This document shows, in pieces, positions 45,312-53,061 of a stretch of DNA of 59,408 bases. This stretch comes from Paenibacillus tundrae (GTDB lineage: Bacteria > Bacillota > Bacilli > Paenibacillales > Paenibacillaceae): NCBI RefSeq assembly GCF_030812775.1, contig NZ_JAUSTI010000027.1:1-59408 (forward strand), read 5' to 3'. Every line of letters begins with the position of its first letter. Position 1 is the stretch's first letter. The notes under the pieces are model-generated. The model saw nothing but the letters and a program-made list of their open reading frames with translations. It did no database searches and was not told the origin of the DNA. The translations under genes were made by a program, and so were the position numbers.

Positions 45312-46164
45312 ATTATGGGGTGTACGTGTTTCCATGCATCCATTCTTTGTCATCATCATGCTCGCTTCACTTGTAACCGGTCATTTTATTGAACTTATCA
45401 CATTGTTTGCAATTGTGTTCATCCATGAGTGTGGACATGCAGCAGCGGCAGCTCTTCTGGGTTGCCGTGTTGTATCTATTCAGATGCTCCCTTTTGGCGG
45501 GGTAGCGGTAATTGAGGACGGTGGCAAACTTACGGCTTGGCGAGAGATTGCGATTGCGCTGGCAGGGCCCTTGCAGAACATATTTATGGTGGGCGTAGTA
45601 TTGCTATTGCAATACATGCAGGTTGGAGATCCAATCTTCTTATCCTACATTATCCAAGGGAATCTGCTTATTGCCTTATTCAACCTGTTGCCGATCCTGC
45701 CACTGGATGGTGGTAAAATTGTACAGGCACTTGTCAGTCTGATTGCTCCTTATTATACAACCCTCATGTGGACGTACAGAATAAGTATTCTCGTCAGTAC
45801 AGGGGTTATTGTGTATGCTGTGGTGCGCTGGATTGCTGGCGATTACGGACTCCCATTAAATATTCTCTTAGTCGGGTTGTTTCTGTTCTACTCCAACGTT
45901 ACAGATTATCGTAATATTCCTTATCGATTTATCCGCTTCTTAATGAATAGAGAAGGGGCTTTTGTTCATCATGCAGCTATAGGCAGTTTGGCACAGCCGA
46001 TAATCTCATTTCCGGCGAAACCTTTGGACACCATTTTGCGTCTATTAAAGAGAGAGAGGTACCATATGGTATATGTGATGAATCGACAGGGGCGAATTTT
46101 AGCTGTGTTGCCTGAGCAACGGATTATCAGTTCCTATTTCAAACAAAATGCTGATAAGTCATAA
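45298..46164 (+). CDS. spoIVFB: Stage IV sporulation protein FB (intramembrane metalloprotease)
   Basis: A 288-residue site-2 protease (M50) that cleaves pro-sigma-K in the mother cell. HECGH (residues 43-47) is the zinc motif within a transmembrane helix, and NLLPILPLDGGKIVQALVSLI supplies the third ligand Asp. About six hydrophobic segments are present, and a C-terminal CBS-like part (about 235-285; ERYHMVYVMNRQGRILAVLPEQRI) binds nucleotides in homologues. TTG 45298 overlaps the spoIVFA stop by 14 bases; TTG 45304 is an alternative. sigK is not in the window. Confidence 0.93.
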   Translation: MPLIRLWGVRVSMHPFFVIIMLASLVTGHFIELITLFAIVFIHECGHAAAAALLGCRVVSIQMLPFGGVAVIEDGGKLTAWREIAIALAGPLQNIFMVGVVLLLQYMQVGDPIFLSYIIQGNLLIALFNLLPILPLDGGKIVQALVSLIAPYYTTLMWTYRISILVSTGVIVYAVVRWIAGDYGLPLNILLVGLFLFYSNVTDYRNIPYRFIRFLMNREGAFVHHAAIGSLAQPIISFPAKPLDTILRLLKRERYHMVYVMNRQGRILAVLPEQRIISSYFKQNADKS

Positions 46165-46271
46165 GTTGCTGGTGAACCTGCCCTTCATTGGGGTAATACA
46201 TGTACATATGGGTATTGCAATGATATAGAAATGGATGTGGATGATGTGAATTGTCTTCTAGAGGTGAAGCC

Positions 46272-47522
46272 ATGAAACAAATGATTGTACATAATGAACA
46301 TAACCTCATGCAAATGGCGCTTCTGGAAGAAGGCAAAGCTGTGGAATTTACAGCAGAGCGTACACGAGAGCGAGGGCTGCTAGGCTCCTTTTTCAAAGGG
46401 CGTGTAGTCAACGTATTACCGGGTATGCAGGCTGCTTTTGTGGATATTGGTCAGAGAAAAAATGCTTTCCTATACGTTGATGACGTGTTACATCCTAATT
46501 TGGAGAAGCAGCCCAAAGTGAAGCCTTCGATCTCAGAATTGCTTCGTCCGGGTCAGGATGTGATTGTTCAGGTTCTGAAAGAACCCGTAGGAAGTAAAGG
46601 AGCCCGGGTGACGACTCATTATTCACTGCCGGGTCGATGGCTTGTCTATATGCCGATAGCAGATTATATAGCCGTGTCTAAGAAGATCGCCCGCGAAGGG
46701 GATCGTTCACGCCTCAAAGCACTTGGTGATCAGCTCAAGAGGGATGAAGAAGGGCTTATTATCCGCACCGTATCTGCAGAGGAACAGCGTGAGGCGATTG
46801 AATCTGACCTTGAAACATTGCGTGAGCAGTGGCGCTTGATTCGTGAAAAAGCGAACAGTTTGCCTTCTCCAAGCTTGCTTCATCGGGATCAAAGTATGGT
46901 ACAGCGGATTATCAGAGATGTATACACGCCAGGTAGTGATGTGGTGATTACGGATAGCGAGGAGCAAGCCCGTGAAGTGACAGCTCTGCTTGAGGAGATC
47001 AGTCAAGGACACCAGCCACAAGTACAGATTCACCGGGGGCCAGAACCGATATTCGCTGCTTATGGGGTGCAAGAGCAATTGAACAAGGATTTTGCTCGTA
47101 AGGTGTGGTTACCCGGAGGTGGGTACATTGTTATAGAGCACACAGAAGCGCTTACGGTGGTTGATGTGAACACAGGCAAATATACTGGCGCGGGTGGAGA
47201 TAGTCTTGAGGAGACTGTGACGGAAACGAACATGCAGGCAGCGATTGAAATTGCGCGTCTCATGCGGTTGAGAGATATCGGTGGCATGATTATCGTAGAT
47301 TTCATCGATATGACGGAAGCCTCGAATCGTCATGAAGTATCCGCAGCACTGGAGAGTGAGCTCAAGAAGGATCGCACCAAAGCGTTTGTAATGGGCTGGA
47401 CCAAATTGGGACTGTTGGAACTAACGCGTAAAAAGGTGCGTGAAGAGAGCACTCTACCTTATGTAGAGCTATGTTCATCCTGTCATGGGACGGGGAAAAG
47501 ATATATTTCACCTTTGCATTGA
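46272..47522 (+). CDS. rng: Ribonuclease E/G family endoribonuclease
   Basis: A 416-residue enzyme: S1 RNA-binding domain near the N-terminus (about 33-120; GLLGSFFKGRVVNVLPGMQAAFVDIG), a 5' sensor and RNase H-like region, catalytic aspartates in VVDVNTGKYTG and IVDFIDM, and a C-terminal zinc-link CSSCHGTGKR. The length matches short Firmicute RNase E/G, without the E. coli degradosome scaffold. ATG 46272 has AGAGGTGA upstream; an in-frame TTG at 46251 overlaps that site. B. subtilis has no RNase E/G (RNase Y takes that role), so this is a Paenibacillus-type gain between spoIVFB and rplU. Its stop codon overlaps the rplU promoter. Confidence 0.93.
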   Translation: MKQMIVHNEHNLMQMALLEEGKAVEFTAERTRERGLLGSFFKGRVVNVLPGMQAAFVDIGQRKNAFLYVDDVLHPNLEKQPKVKPSISELLRPGQDVIVQVLKEPVGSKGARVTTHYSLPGRWLVYMPIADYIAVSKKIAREGDRSRLKALGDQLKRDEEGLIIRTVSAEEQREAIESDLETLREQWRLIREKANSLPSPSLLHRDQSMVQRIIRDVYTPGSDVVITDSEEQAREVTALLEEISQGHQPQVQIHRGPEPIFAAYGVQEQLNKDFARKVWLPGGGYIVIEHTEALTVVDVNTGKYTGAGGDSLEETVTETNMQAAIEIARLMRLRDIGGMIIVDFIDMTEASNRHEVSAALESELKKDRTKAFVMGWTKLGLLELTRKKVREESTLPYVELCSSCHGTGKRYISPLH

Positions 47523-47547
47523 TTTTTAATATATTGCGTGATATAAT
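47519..47547 (+). promoter_or_regulatory. Promoter of rplU-prp-rpmA, overlapping the rng stop
   Basis: TTGATT (47519-47524), a 17-base spacer ending in TGA, and TATAAT (47542-47547) form a strong extended -10 sigma-A promoter. Its -35 lies over the stop codon of rng (47520-47522). Confidence 0.9.
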
Positions 47548-47552
47548 CAGCA

Positions 47553-47668
47553 GGTATGTGTTTAGCCTATTTGGTCTTGCACATGCTGTAACCGCACTGG
47601 CCGGGTACAAGAATGGTTCCGCAAGGAGCTGTCACCTGAGACCGGGCGAGTCTGAGACATGAGGAGGT
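47553..47668 (+). ncRNA. L21 ribosomal protein leader
   Basis: The 5' untranslated region between promoter and rplU shows the conserved pattern of the Firmicute L21 leader: GTAACCGCACTGGCCGGG, GGTTCCGCAAGGAGC and ACCGGGCGAGTCTGAG with CCCGGT-type pairing, ending before the GAGGAGGTG ribosome site. Such leaders are thought to mediate autoregulation of L21/L27 synthesis. Confidence 0.82.
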
Positions 47669-47677
47669 GCAAGGCAA

Positions 47678-47989
47678 ATGTACGCAATTATTGAAACAGG
47701 TGGTAAACAGTACAAAGTCCAAGAGGGCGATGTTCTGTTCATCGAGAAATTGACTGCGAACGATGGCGAAAGCGTAACGTTCGACCGTGTCCTGGCTGTA
47801 TCTAACGATAAAGGTTTGACAGCAGGTACACCATTGGTTTCCGGAGCTACTGTAACGGCTAAAGTGGAGAAACATGGCAAAGGTCAAAAGGTTGTTGTAT
47901 ACAAATACAAACCGAAAAAGAACTACCATGTGAAGCAAGGTCACCGTCAACCGTACACTAAAGTAACTATCGAAAAAATCAAAGCGTAA
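47678..47989 (+). CDS. rplU: 50S ribosomal protein L21
   Basis: A 103-residue ribosomal protein that binds 23S rRNA with L20. MYAIIETGGKQYKVQEGDVLFIEKL at the N-terminus and the C-terminal signature YKPKKNYHVKQGHRQPYTKVTI are canonical. GAGGAGGTG precedes ATG. It is first in rplU-prp-rpmA behind an autoregulatory leader. Confidence 0.98.
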   Translation: MYAIIETGGKQYKVQEGDVLFIEKLTANDGESVTFDRVLAVSNDKGLTAGTPLVSGATVTAKVEKHGKGQKVVVYKYKPKKNYHVKQGHRQPYTKVTIEKIKA

Positions 47990-48003
47990 GGTAGGTGCGA
48001 TAA

Positions 48004-48333
48004 GTGATTATCGTTCAGATCTTTCGTAATGAGGATGGGAACATCGAACGCTTCTCAATCCAAGGGCATGCTAATTTTGCCAAGCGGGGAGAAGATATCG
48101 TATGTGCCGGGGTGTCTGCTGTTACAGTAGGTACAGTTAACTCGATTGAGGCATTGACTGGTGTCGAGATGGATACCAAAATGAAGAATGGCTTTTTAAG
48201 TGGTTCTTTACCTTCGCTTCCAAGAGAGGAAACTTTTTCTCAGGTACAATTGTTACTCGAATCCATGGTAGTTATGCTCTCTAATATTGCAGAGTCATAC
48301 GGTAAGTATATTAAGATAGAGCAATCCAAATAA
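48004..48333 (+). CDS. prp: Ribosomal-processing cysteine protease Prp
   Basis: A 109-residue protease (YsxB family) that removes the N-terminal extension of ribosomal protein L27 in Firmicutes. The catalytic pair is His22 (QGHANFA) and Cys34 (DIVCAGVSAV). The target, a short leader ending in LQLFA, is present on the L27 encoded next door (48357), so enzyme and substrate are co-expressed. GTG 48004 follows AAGGTAGGTGCGAT. Confidence 0.95.
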   Translation: MIIVQIFRNEDGNIERFSIQGHANFAKRGEDIVCAGVSAVTVGTVNSIEALTGVEMDTKMKNGFLSGSLPSLPREETFSQVQLLLESMVVMLSNIAESYGKYIKIEQSK

Positions 48334-48356
48334 TTTAAGAAGGAGGAAAACCAATC

Positions 48357-48668
48357 ATGTTGAAATTAAATCTTCAGTTGTTCGCATCGAAAAAAGGTGT
48401 AGGTTCCACGAAGAACGGACGTGACAGTAATGCGCAACGCCTTGGCGTTAAGCGTGCTGACGGCCAAAGAGTAACTGGTGGTAGCATTCTCGTTCGCCAA
48501 CGCGGAACGAAAATTCACCCAGGTACTAACGTGGGTATCGGTAAAGATGACACTTTGTTTGCGAAAGTTGACGGCGTTGTGAAATTCGAACGTTGGGGAC
48601 GCGATCGTAAAAAAGTAAGCATCTATCCTGTAGACGTTGCTCCAGTAGCAGCTACAGTAGAAGCATAA
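48357..48668 (+). CDS. rpmA: 50S ribosomal protein L27 (with cleavable N-terminal extension)
   Basis: A 103-residue ribosomal protein near the peptidyl-transferase centre. The N-terminus MLKLNLQLFASKKGVGS carries the Firmicute extension cleaved by Prp after LQLF, followed by the L27 body with GVKRADGQRVTGGSILVRQRGTKIHPG. AAGGAGG precedes ATG. Confidence 0.98.
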   Translation: MLKLNLQLFASKKGVGSTKNGRDSNAQRLGVKRADGQRVTGGSILVRQRGTKIHPGTNVGIGKDDTLFAKVDGVVKFERWGRDRKKVSIYPVDVAPVAATVEA

Positions 48669-48688
48669 TATCGGCATTCCGCCTAAGG

Positions 48689-48719
48689 AGCCTTCGGCAT
48701 TTTTGCCGGAGGCTTTTTG
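48689..48719 (+). terminator. Terminator of rplU-prp-rpmA
   Basis: AGCCTTCGGCA and TGCCGGAGGCT stem, TTTT loop, then TTTTT. Confidence 0.92.
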
Positions 48720-48759
48720 TATTTTAAGAGTAATCGCTAATGAACTGACAGAAAAGACA

Positions 48760-48768
48760 TGTTATACT
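48760..48768 (+). promoter_or_regulatory. Extended -10 promoter of spo0B-obgE
   Basis: TGTTATACT gives TATACT (48763-48768) with TGn. CTGACA lies only 12 bases upstream, too close for a normal -35. Confidence 0.45.
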
Positions 48769-48819
48769 TGGATACGGTGGGGTTAAACTAGCCGAGTTAG
48801 TGTAGAACGGGGAGAAGCC

Positions 48820-49557
48820 ATGAAATCTTGGAAAAGAGTGCCGTGGATTGCGGCATGTTCGCTTCTGATTCCTTTGGTTTTCGTTATGCTGTATCCATCA
48901 GTCATTTCAGGTATTGTGTGTGCGTTGTGGTCCGTTGCAGTGCTGGTGGTTTCGCTCTATCTGATGAACAGACAAGCGGAGGCAGAACGCAGAACAATTG
49001 TACAATCTATGGAAAAGACAGCAATCGCATCATTAAATCATCATCGGCATGACTGGATGAACGATCTTCAGGTGTTGTATGGATATCTTCGACTAGGCAA
49101 ACTTGATAAATCAGTGCAATGTGTGGAAAGAATAAAGGAACGGGTTACTGAGGAAAGCCGAATTTCAAAATTAGGTATTCCTTCACTCGTGTTTTACCTG
49201 CAATCTTTCCGAGCTAGCGGAGTTGCATTGGAATTGCATGTTGAAGTTGAGGAAGAGTTGCAGCTTAATGCTCTGGTTTCTCCCGAGGATGGCGAGTCAC
49301 TAACGGGGGCGATTGCGGATGCAATTCGAGCCTATCAATTTGGCGGCGGCCGGTCGTCTTGGGGAGAGGTTCGCAAACTGACCTTGAGCTTCGGACAGGA
49401 TCATGGAGATGTGGTTGTCCGATTGGACGGGGATCAAACCCCCGATCCAGAAACGGTAAGGCATCTTGAAGCCGTACTTAAAGGAAAAAAAGTCAGAACG
49501 GAGCAACTTCCGTCTGAGGATACGTTTATACAATTCCGAATGCCGTGTGGAATATAG
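48820..49557 (+). CDS. spo0B: Sporulation phosphotransferase Spo0B, with N-terminal membrane segments
   Basis: A 245-residue protein. Two hydrophobic segments (about 8-28 and 30-49) are followed by a helical hairpin with SLNHHRHDWMNDLQVLYGYLRLGKL, in which His77 (RHDW) corresponds to the phospho-accepting histidine of Spo0B, and a degenerate GHKL-like C-terminal domain. Spo0B passes phosphate from Spo0F to Spo0A to start sporulation. B. subtilis Spo0B is shorter (about 192 residues) and cytosolic, so the membrane anchor is notable. Position between rpmA and obgE matches B. subtilis. GGGGAGAAG precedes ATG. Confidence 0.85.
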   Translation: MKSWKRVPWIAACSLLIPLVFVMLYPSVISGIVCALWSVAVLVVSLYLMNRQAEAERRTIVQSMEKTAIASLNHHRHDWMNDLQVLYGYLRLGKLDKSVQCVERIKERVTEESRISKLGIPSLVFYLQSFRASGVALELHVEVEEELQLNALVSPEDGESLTGAIADAIRAYQFGGGRSSWGEVRKLTLSFGQDHGDVVVRLDGDQTPDPETVRHLEAVLKGKKVRTEQLPSEDTFIQFRMPCGI

Positions 49558-49574
49558 GAAGAAGGGGTTAACCA

Positions 49575-50885
49575 ATGTTTGTAGATAAAGCGAAGATTTA
49601 TGTGAAAGCCGGAGACGGGGGAGACGGAATTATTTCGTTCCGTCGTGAGAAATATGTACCAAACGGCGGACCTGCCGGGGGCGATGGGGGCAGAGGAGCT
49701 GACATCATTTTCCGCGTAGATGAAGGTTTGCGGACGTTGATGGATTTCCGTTACCAGCGACACTTCAAGGCTCCACGTGGTGAAAAAGGCCGTAACAAAA
49801 GTCAACACGGTGCCAATGCGGAGAATATGATTGTTCGTATTCCGCCAGGAACAGTTATTGTTGATGAGGACAGCGGCGAAGTATTGGCCGATCTGACACG
49901 TCACGGTCAGCAGGTTGTTGTTGCCAAAGGCGGCCGAGGTGGACGCGGTAACATTCGTTTTGCCACACCAAATAATCCTGCACCTGAACTTGCCGAGAAC
50001 GGTGAAGAAGGCGAAGAGCGATACATCGTGCTTGAACTTAAAGTAATGGCAGATGTAGGACTTGTGGGTTTCCCAAGTGTCGGCAAATCGACATTGCTGT
50101 CTGTCGTTTCAGCAGCTAAACCAAAGATCGGTGCATATCACTTTACAACAATAACACCTAATCTGGGTGTGGTTGGTGTGGGCGAAGGTCGTAGTTTCGT
50201 CATGGCAGATTTGCCAGGACTCATTGAAGGTGCCCATGAAGGGGTCGGACTCGGACATGAGTTCCTACGCCATGTTGAGCGTACCCGTATCATTGTGCAT
50301 GTGGTTGACATGTCTGGTTCAGAAGGACGCGATCCTTTTGAAGACTGGCAAAAAATCAACGATGAATTGAAACAGTACAATCCTGCATTGGCTGAGAGAC
50401 CACAGATTGTGGCAGCAAACAAAATGGATATGCCGGAATCTGCAGAGAATCTAGAAAAGTTCTTGCAACAGGTTCGTGAGATTCATCCGGATATTGAAGT
50501 TATGCCAATTTCGTCGCTTACTCGCCAAGGGATTCAAGAGCTGTTGTACCGTGCGGCTGATCTGTTGGATCAGATTCCGGATGAACCGGTTGTTGAAGAA
50601 GTAGCGGATATTTCGGAACGTAAAGTGTTTAGTTTGGACAAAAAAGAGGATGAAGGTTTCCGCATTGTGCGTGAGAATGATACCTTCATTGTTGAAAGTG
50701 CCAAAATTGATCGCATGATGAAACGTATGCAGCTGAACTCACATGAGGCAATCCTTAAACTTGCGCGTACATTGCGCTATATGGGTGTGGATGATGAGTT
50801 GCGTAAACGTGGTGCAGAAGAGGGTACCATTGTACGGATCGGCGACTTTGAATTTGAATTCGTTGAGAGTAGCAGTTACTACTAA
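49575..50885 (+). CDS. obgE: GTPase ObgE/CgtA
   Basis: A 436-residue ribosome-associated GTPase linked to 50S assembly and stress and, in B. subtilis, to sporulation initiation. The glycine-rich Obg fold (about 1-158; DKAKIYVKAGDGGDGIISFRREKYVPNGGPAGGDGG), a G domain with GFPSVGKS (165-172), DLPGLIEGAH and NKMD, and a C-terminal OCT domain (about 350-430) are in order. AGAAGGGG precedes ATG. It follows spo0B by 17 bases. Confidence 0.98.
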   Translation: MFVDKAKIYVKAGDGGDGIISFRREKYVPNGGPAGGDGGRGADIIFRVDEGLRTLMDFRYQRHFKAPRGEKGRNKSQHGANAENMIVRIPPGTVIVDEDSGEVLADLTRHGQQVVVAKGGRGGRGNIRFATPNNPAPELAENGEEGEERYIVLELKVMADVGLVGFPSVGKSTLLSVVSAAKPKIGAYHFTTITPNLGVVGVGEGRSFVMADLPGLIEGAHEGVGLGHEFLRHVERTRIIVHVVDMSGSEGRDPFEDWQKINDELKQYNPALAERPQIVAANKMDMPESAENLEKFLQQVREIHPDIEVMPISSLTRQGIQELLYRAADLLDQIPDEPVVEEVADISERKVFSLDKKEDEGFRIVRENDTFIVESAKIDRMMKRMQLNSHEAILKLARTLRYMGVDDELRKRGAEEGTIVRIGDFEFEFVESSSYY

Positions 50886-50929
50886 GCGTCATTCATGTTG
50901 GATCGATGCATAATGTGATTTAAATAATT

Positions 50930-50974
50930 GCACAGAGCAGTGGGATAACAACCCGCAGTTCTGTGCTTTTTTTT
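50930..50974 (+). terminator. Terminator of spo0B-obgE
   Basis: GCACAGA-GC and CCGC-TCTGTGC pair with small bulges around ATAACA, followed by eight Ts. Confidence 0.88.
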
Positions 50975-51128
50975 GTTTTTTATATAAATGAAATCAGACA
51001 TTTACATGAGAACGACGAAGGACAGAGAATACAGTGTAGATAGGTTTTAGTTCTATGGATATAACATAAACGTAGGATGAGCTGTATACTGTGAAGAACA
51101 TATTTTTAAAAAATAGACATGTAATGTA

Positions 51129-51157
51129 TTGCCCTTTTGCGCCACATCCTATATAAT
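51129..51157 (+). promoter_or_regulatory. Promoter of pheB
   Basis: TTGCCC (51129-51134), 17 bases, TATAAT (51152-51157). The rest of the obgE-pheB spacer (50975-51128) holds nothing recognisable. Confidence 0.75.
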
Positions 51158-51200
51158 GTCCACTATATGAATACATGAGTCTTTGAGGAGAGGACGTTCT

Positions 51201-51638
51201 GTGAACGAACGCTATTACTTGGTACGTGAGGACATTTTGCCTGAAGCTGTCGTGAAGACGATGCAAGTGAAAGAGCTTCTTGCTGCGGGCGATGTCAAAA
51301 CGGTGCATGAAGCCGTAGAGCAGGTTGGATTAAGCCGCAGTGCTTTTTATAAATATAAGGACGGCATTCATTTGATCAATCAATTGGAACGAGAACGAAT
51401 CGTTACCATTTCCATTGATCTGGAGCATCAGTCTGGAATATTGTCTCGTGTGTTAGGACATGTGGCTGGTTATGGTGCTAACGTTCTTACCATTAATCAG
51501 AGTATTCCTCTTCAAGGAAGAGCGAACGTTGTTATATCGGTAGAAATATCGCATCTTCACGGAGAGATTGGCGATATGTTGGAGCAAATGCAGGAAATGC
51601 CTGGTGTTCGTCGCACCCGCATTGTAGGGCAAGGTTAA
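51201..51638 (+). CDS. pheB: ACT domain protein PheB (UPF0735)
   Basis: A 145-residue protein: an N-terminal helix-turn-helix-like part (about 20-50; KTVHEAVEQVGLSRSAFYKYKD), then a C-terminal ACT domain (about 68-140; IVTISIDLEHQSGILSRVLGHVAGYGANVLTINQ). The family (PheB/YszB) lies next to phenylalanine genes; its exact function is unsettled and probably regulatory. GTG 51201 has GAGGAGAGG 7-8 bases upstream; the in-frame TTG 51183 lies in that site. Confidence 0.9.
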   Translation: MNERYYLVREDILPEAVVKTMQVKELLAAGDVKTVHEAVEQVGLSRSAFYKYKDGIHLINQLERERIVTISIDLEHQSGILSRVLGHVAGYGANVLTINQSIPLQGRANVVISVEISHLHGEIGDMLEQMQEMPGVRRTRIVGQG

Positions 51639-51642
51639 CGAG

Positions 51643-51686
51643 ACGTTATCTTCATAACGTTCAATATAGGTTGAACAAGTTGTTCA
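51643..51686 (+). promoter_or_regulatory. Hairpin plus palindrome between pheB and hom
   Basis: ACGTTAT-CTTC-ATAACGT forms a 7-bp hairpin near 51646-51663. Then TGAACAA-G-TTGTTCA (51672-51686) is a perfect 15-base palindrome 55 bases before the hom start. No T-run follows the hairpin. The palindrome has the size of a repressor operator. Confidence 0.4.
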
Positions 51687-51741
51687 GATGTACAACAGTA
51701 CAGAGGTGACAGCAAGAAGAGATATAGGGGGTATGTCGTTA

Positions 51742-53028
51742 GTGAAACCAGTAAAAGTAGGATTGTTGGGTTTGGGAACTGTAGGTACAGGGGTCGTTCG
51801 CATCGTAGAGGGGAACCAGGAGGATCTGAGCAGTCAGGTCGGCTCTCCCATTGTTATTGAGAAGATTGCTGTAAAGAATACAGAGAAAGATCGCGTTATT
51901 GCCGTTGATCGTGCAAAGCTCACAGAAGACCCTTGGGAAGTTATTCGACACCCCGATATCGATGTAATCGTCGAAGTTATGGGTGGGATTGATCAGACGA
52001 AAGCGTATATTCTGGAAGCATTGGAGCGCGGCAAGCACATTGTAACAGCTAACAAAGATTTAATGGCTCTGCATGGGTCTGAGATATTGGCGAAGGCACA
52101 GGAGAAACAGTGTGACGTATTTTATGAAGCCAGCGTAGCTGGTGGAATTCCCATCATCCGTACTCTAATTGAGGGATTCTCATCGGATCGAATTACTCGA
52201 ATTATGGGGATCGTGAACGGCACAACGAACTATATTTTGACTAAAATGAGCCAGGAAGGCGCCTCATATGAGGAAGTCTTGGCAGAAGCACAGGCACTTG
52301 GCTACGCAGAGACTGACCCTACTTCAGATGTAGAGGGACTCGATGCCGCTCGTAAAATGGCGATATTGAGCACATTAGGTTTCCGTACCAATGTTGAGTT
52401 GCAGGATGTAACAGTCCGCGGGATATCATCCGTGACCCGTGAAGATATTACGTATGCTAGAAGACTCGGATACGAAATGAAGCTACTCGGTATTGCTGAT
52501 CGTCAAGATGACGAGATCACGATTAGTGTACAGCCTACAATGGTTAGACAAAATCATCCGATTGCCTCCGTTAATGGGATTTTCAATGCCGTTTATGTTC
52601 ATGGTGAAGCGGTAGGGGAGACGATGTTCTATGGTGCAGGAGCAGGAGAGCTTCCAACAGCAACTTCTGTTGTAGCTGACATCGTGGCTGTCATTAAAAA
52701 CCTTAAGCTTGGGGTAAATGGTCTTAAAGCAATCGTGCCTTATAAACCTAAACGGCTCCAAAGTGACGAACAGATTTTGTCGAAGAACTTCATCTTGTTA
52801 CATGTAGACGATAAGGCAGGAGTACTCGCACAAATCACGCAAATTTTTGCAGAGTATGAGGTGAGTCTAGCGTCGGTTGTTCAACAACCTAATGAGACTA
52901 ACCCTGATGCCGAGATTATTATTGTTACCCATAATGCAAGTAAGGCCAGCATGGACAAGGTGCTTAAGCACTTTGAATCACTTAACGTTATTCGCCGAAT
53001 TAAGAGTGTTTACCGAGTTGAAGGCTAA
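51742..53028 (+). CDS. hom: Homoserine dehydrogenase
   Basis: A 428-residue NAD(P) enzyme that reduces aspartate semialdehyde to homoserine, the branch to threonine and methionine. VGLLGLGTVGTGVV is the Rossmann motif, ANKDLMALHG and NGTTNYILTKMSQEG the catalytic region, and a C-terminal ACT domain (about 350-425) suggests feedback by threonine. Start: GTG 51742 has AGGGGG 10 bases upstream and begins KPVKVGLLG as in Bacillus; ATG 51733 and ATG 51688 are earlier in-frame options. thrC follows 33 bases later. Confidence 0.95.
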   Translation: MKPVKVGLLGLGTVGTGVVRIVEGNQEDLSSQVGSPIVIEKIAVKNTEKDRVIAVDRAKLTEDPWEVIRHPDIDVIVEVMGGIDQTKAYILEALERGKHIVTANKDLMALHGSEILAKAQEKQCDVFYEASVAGGIPIIRTLIEGFSSDRITRIMGIVNGTTNYILTKMSQEGASYEEVLAEAQALGYAETDPTSDVEGLDAARKMAILSTLGFRTNVELQDVTVRGISSVTREDITYARRLGYEMKLLGIADRQDDEITISVQPTMVRQNHPIASVNGIFNAVYVHGEAVGETMFYGAGAGELPTATSVVADIVAVIKNLKLGVNGLKAIVPYKPKRLQSDEQILSKNFILLHVDDKAGVLAQITQIFAEYEVSLASVVQQPNETNPDAEIIIVTHNASKASMDKVLKHFESLNVIRRIKSVYRVEG

Positions 53029-53061
53029 CAGAACTTTAAACGACAAAGGAGCTTACTTACA

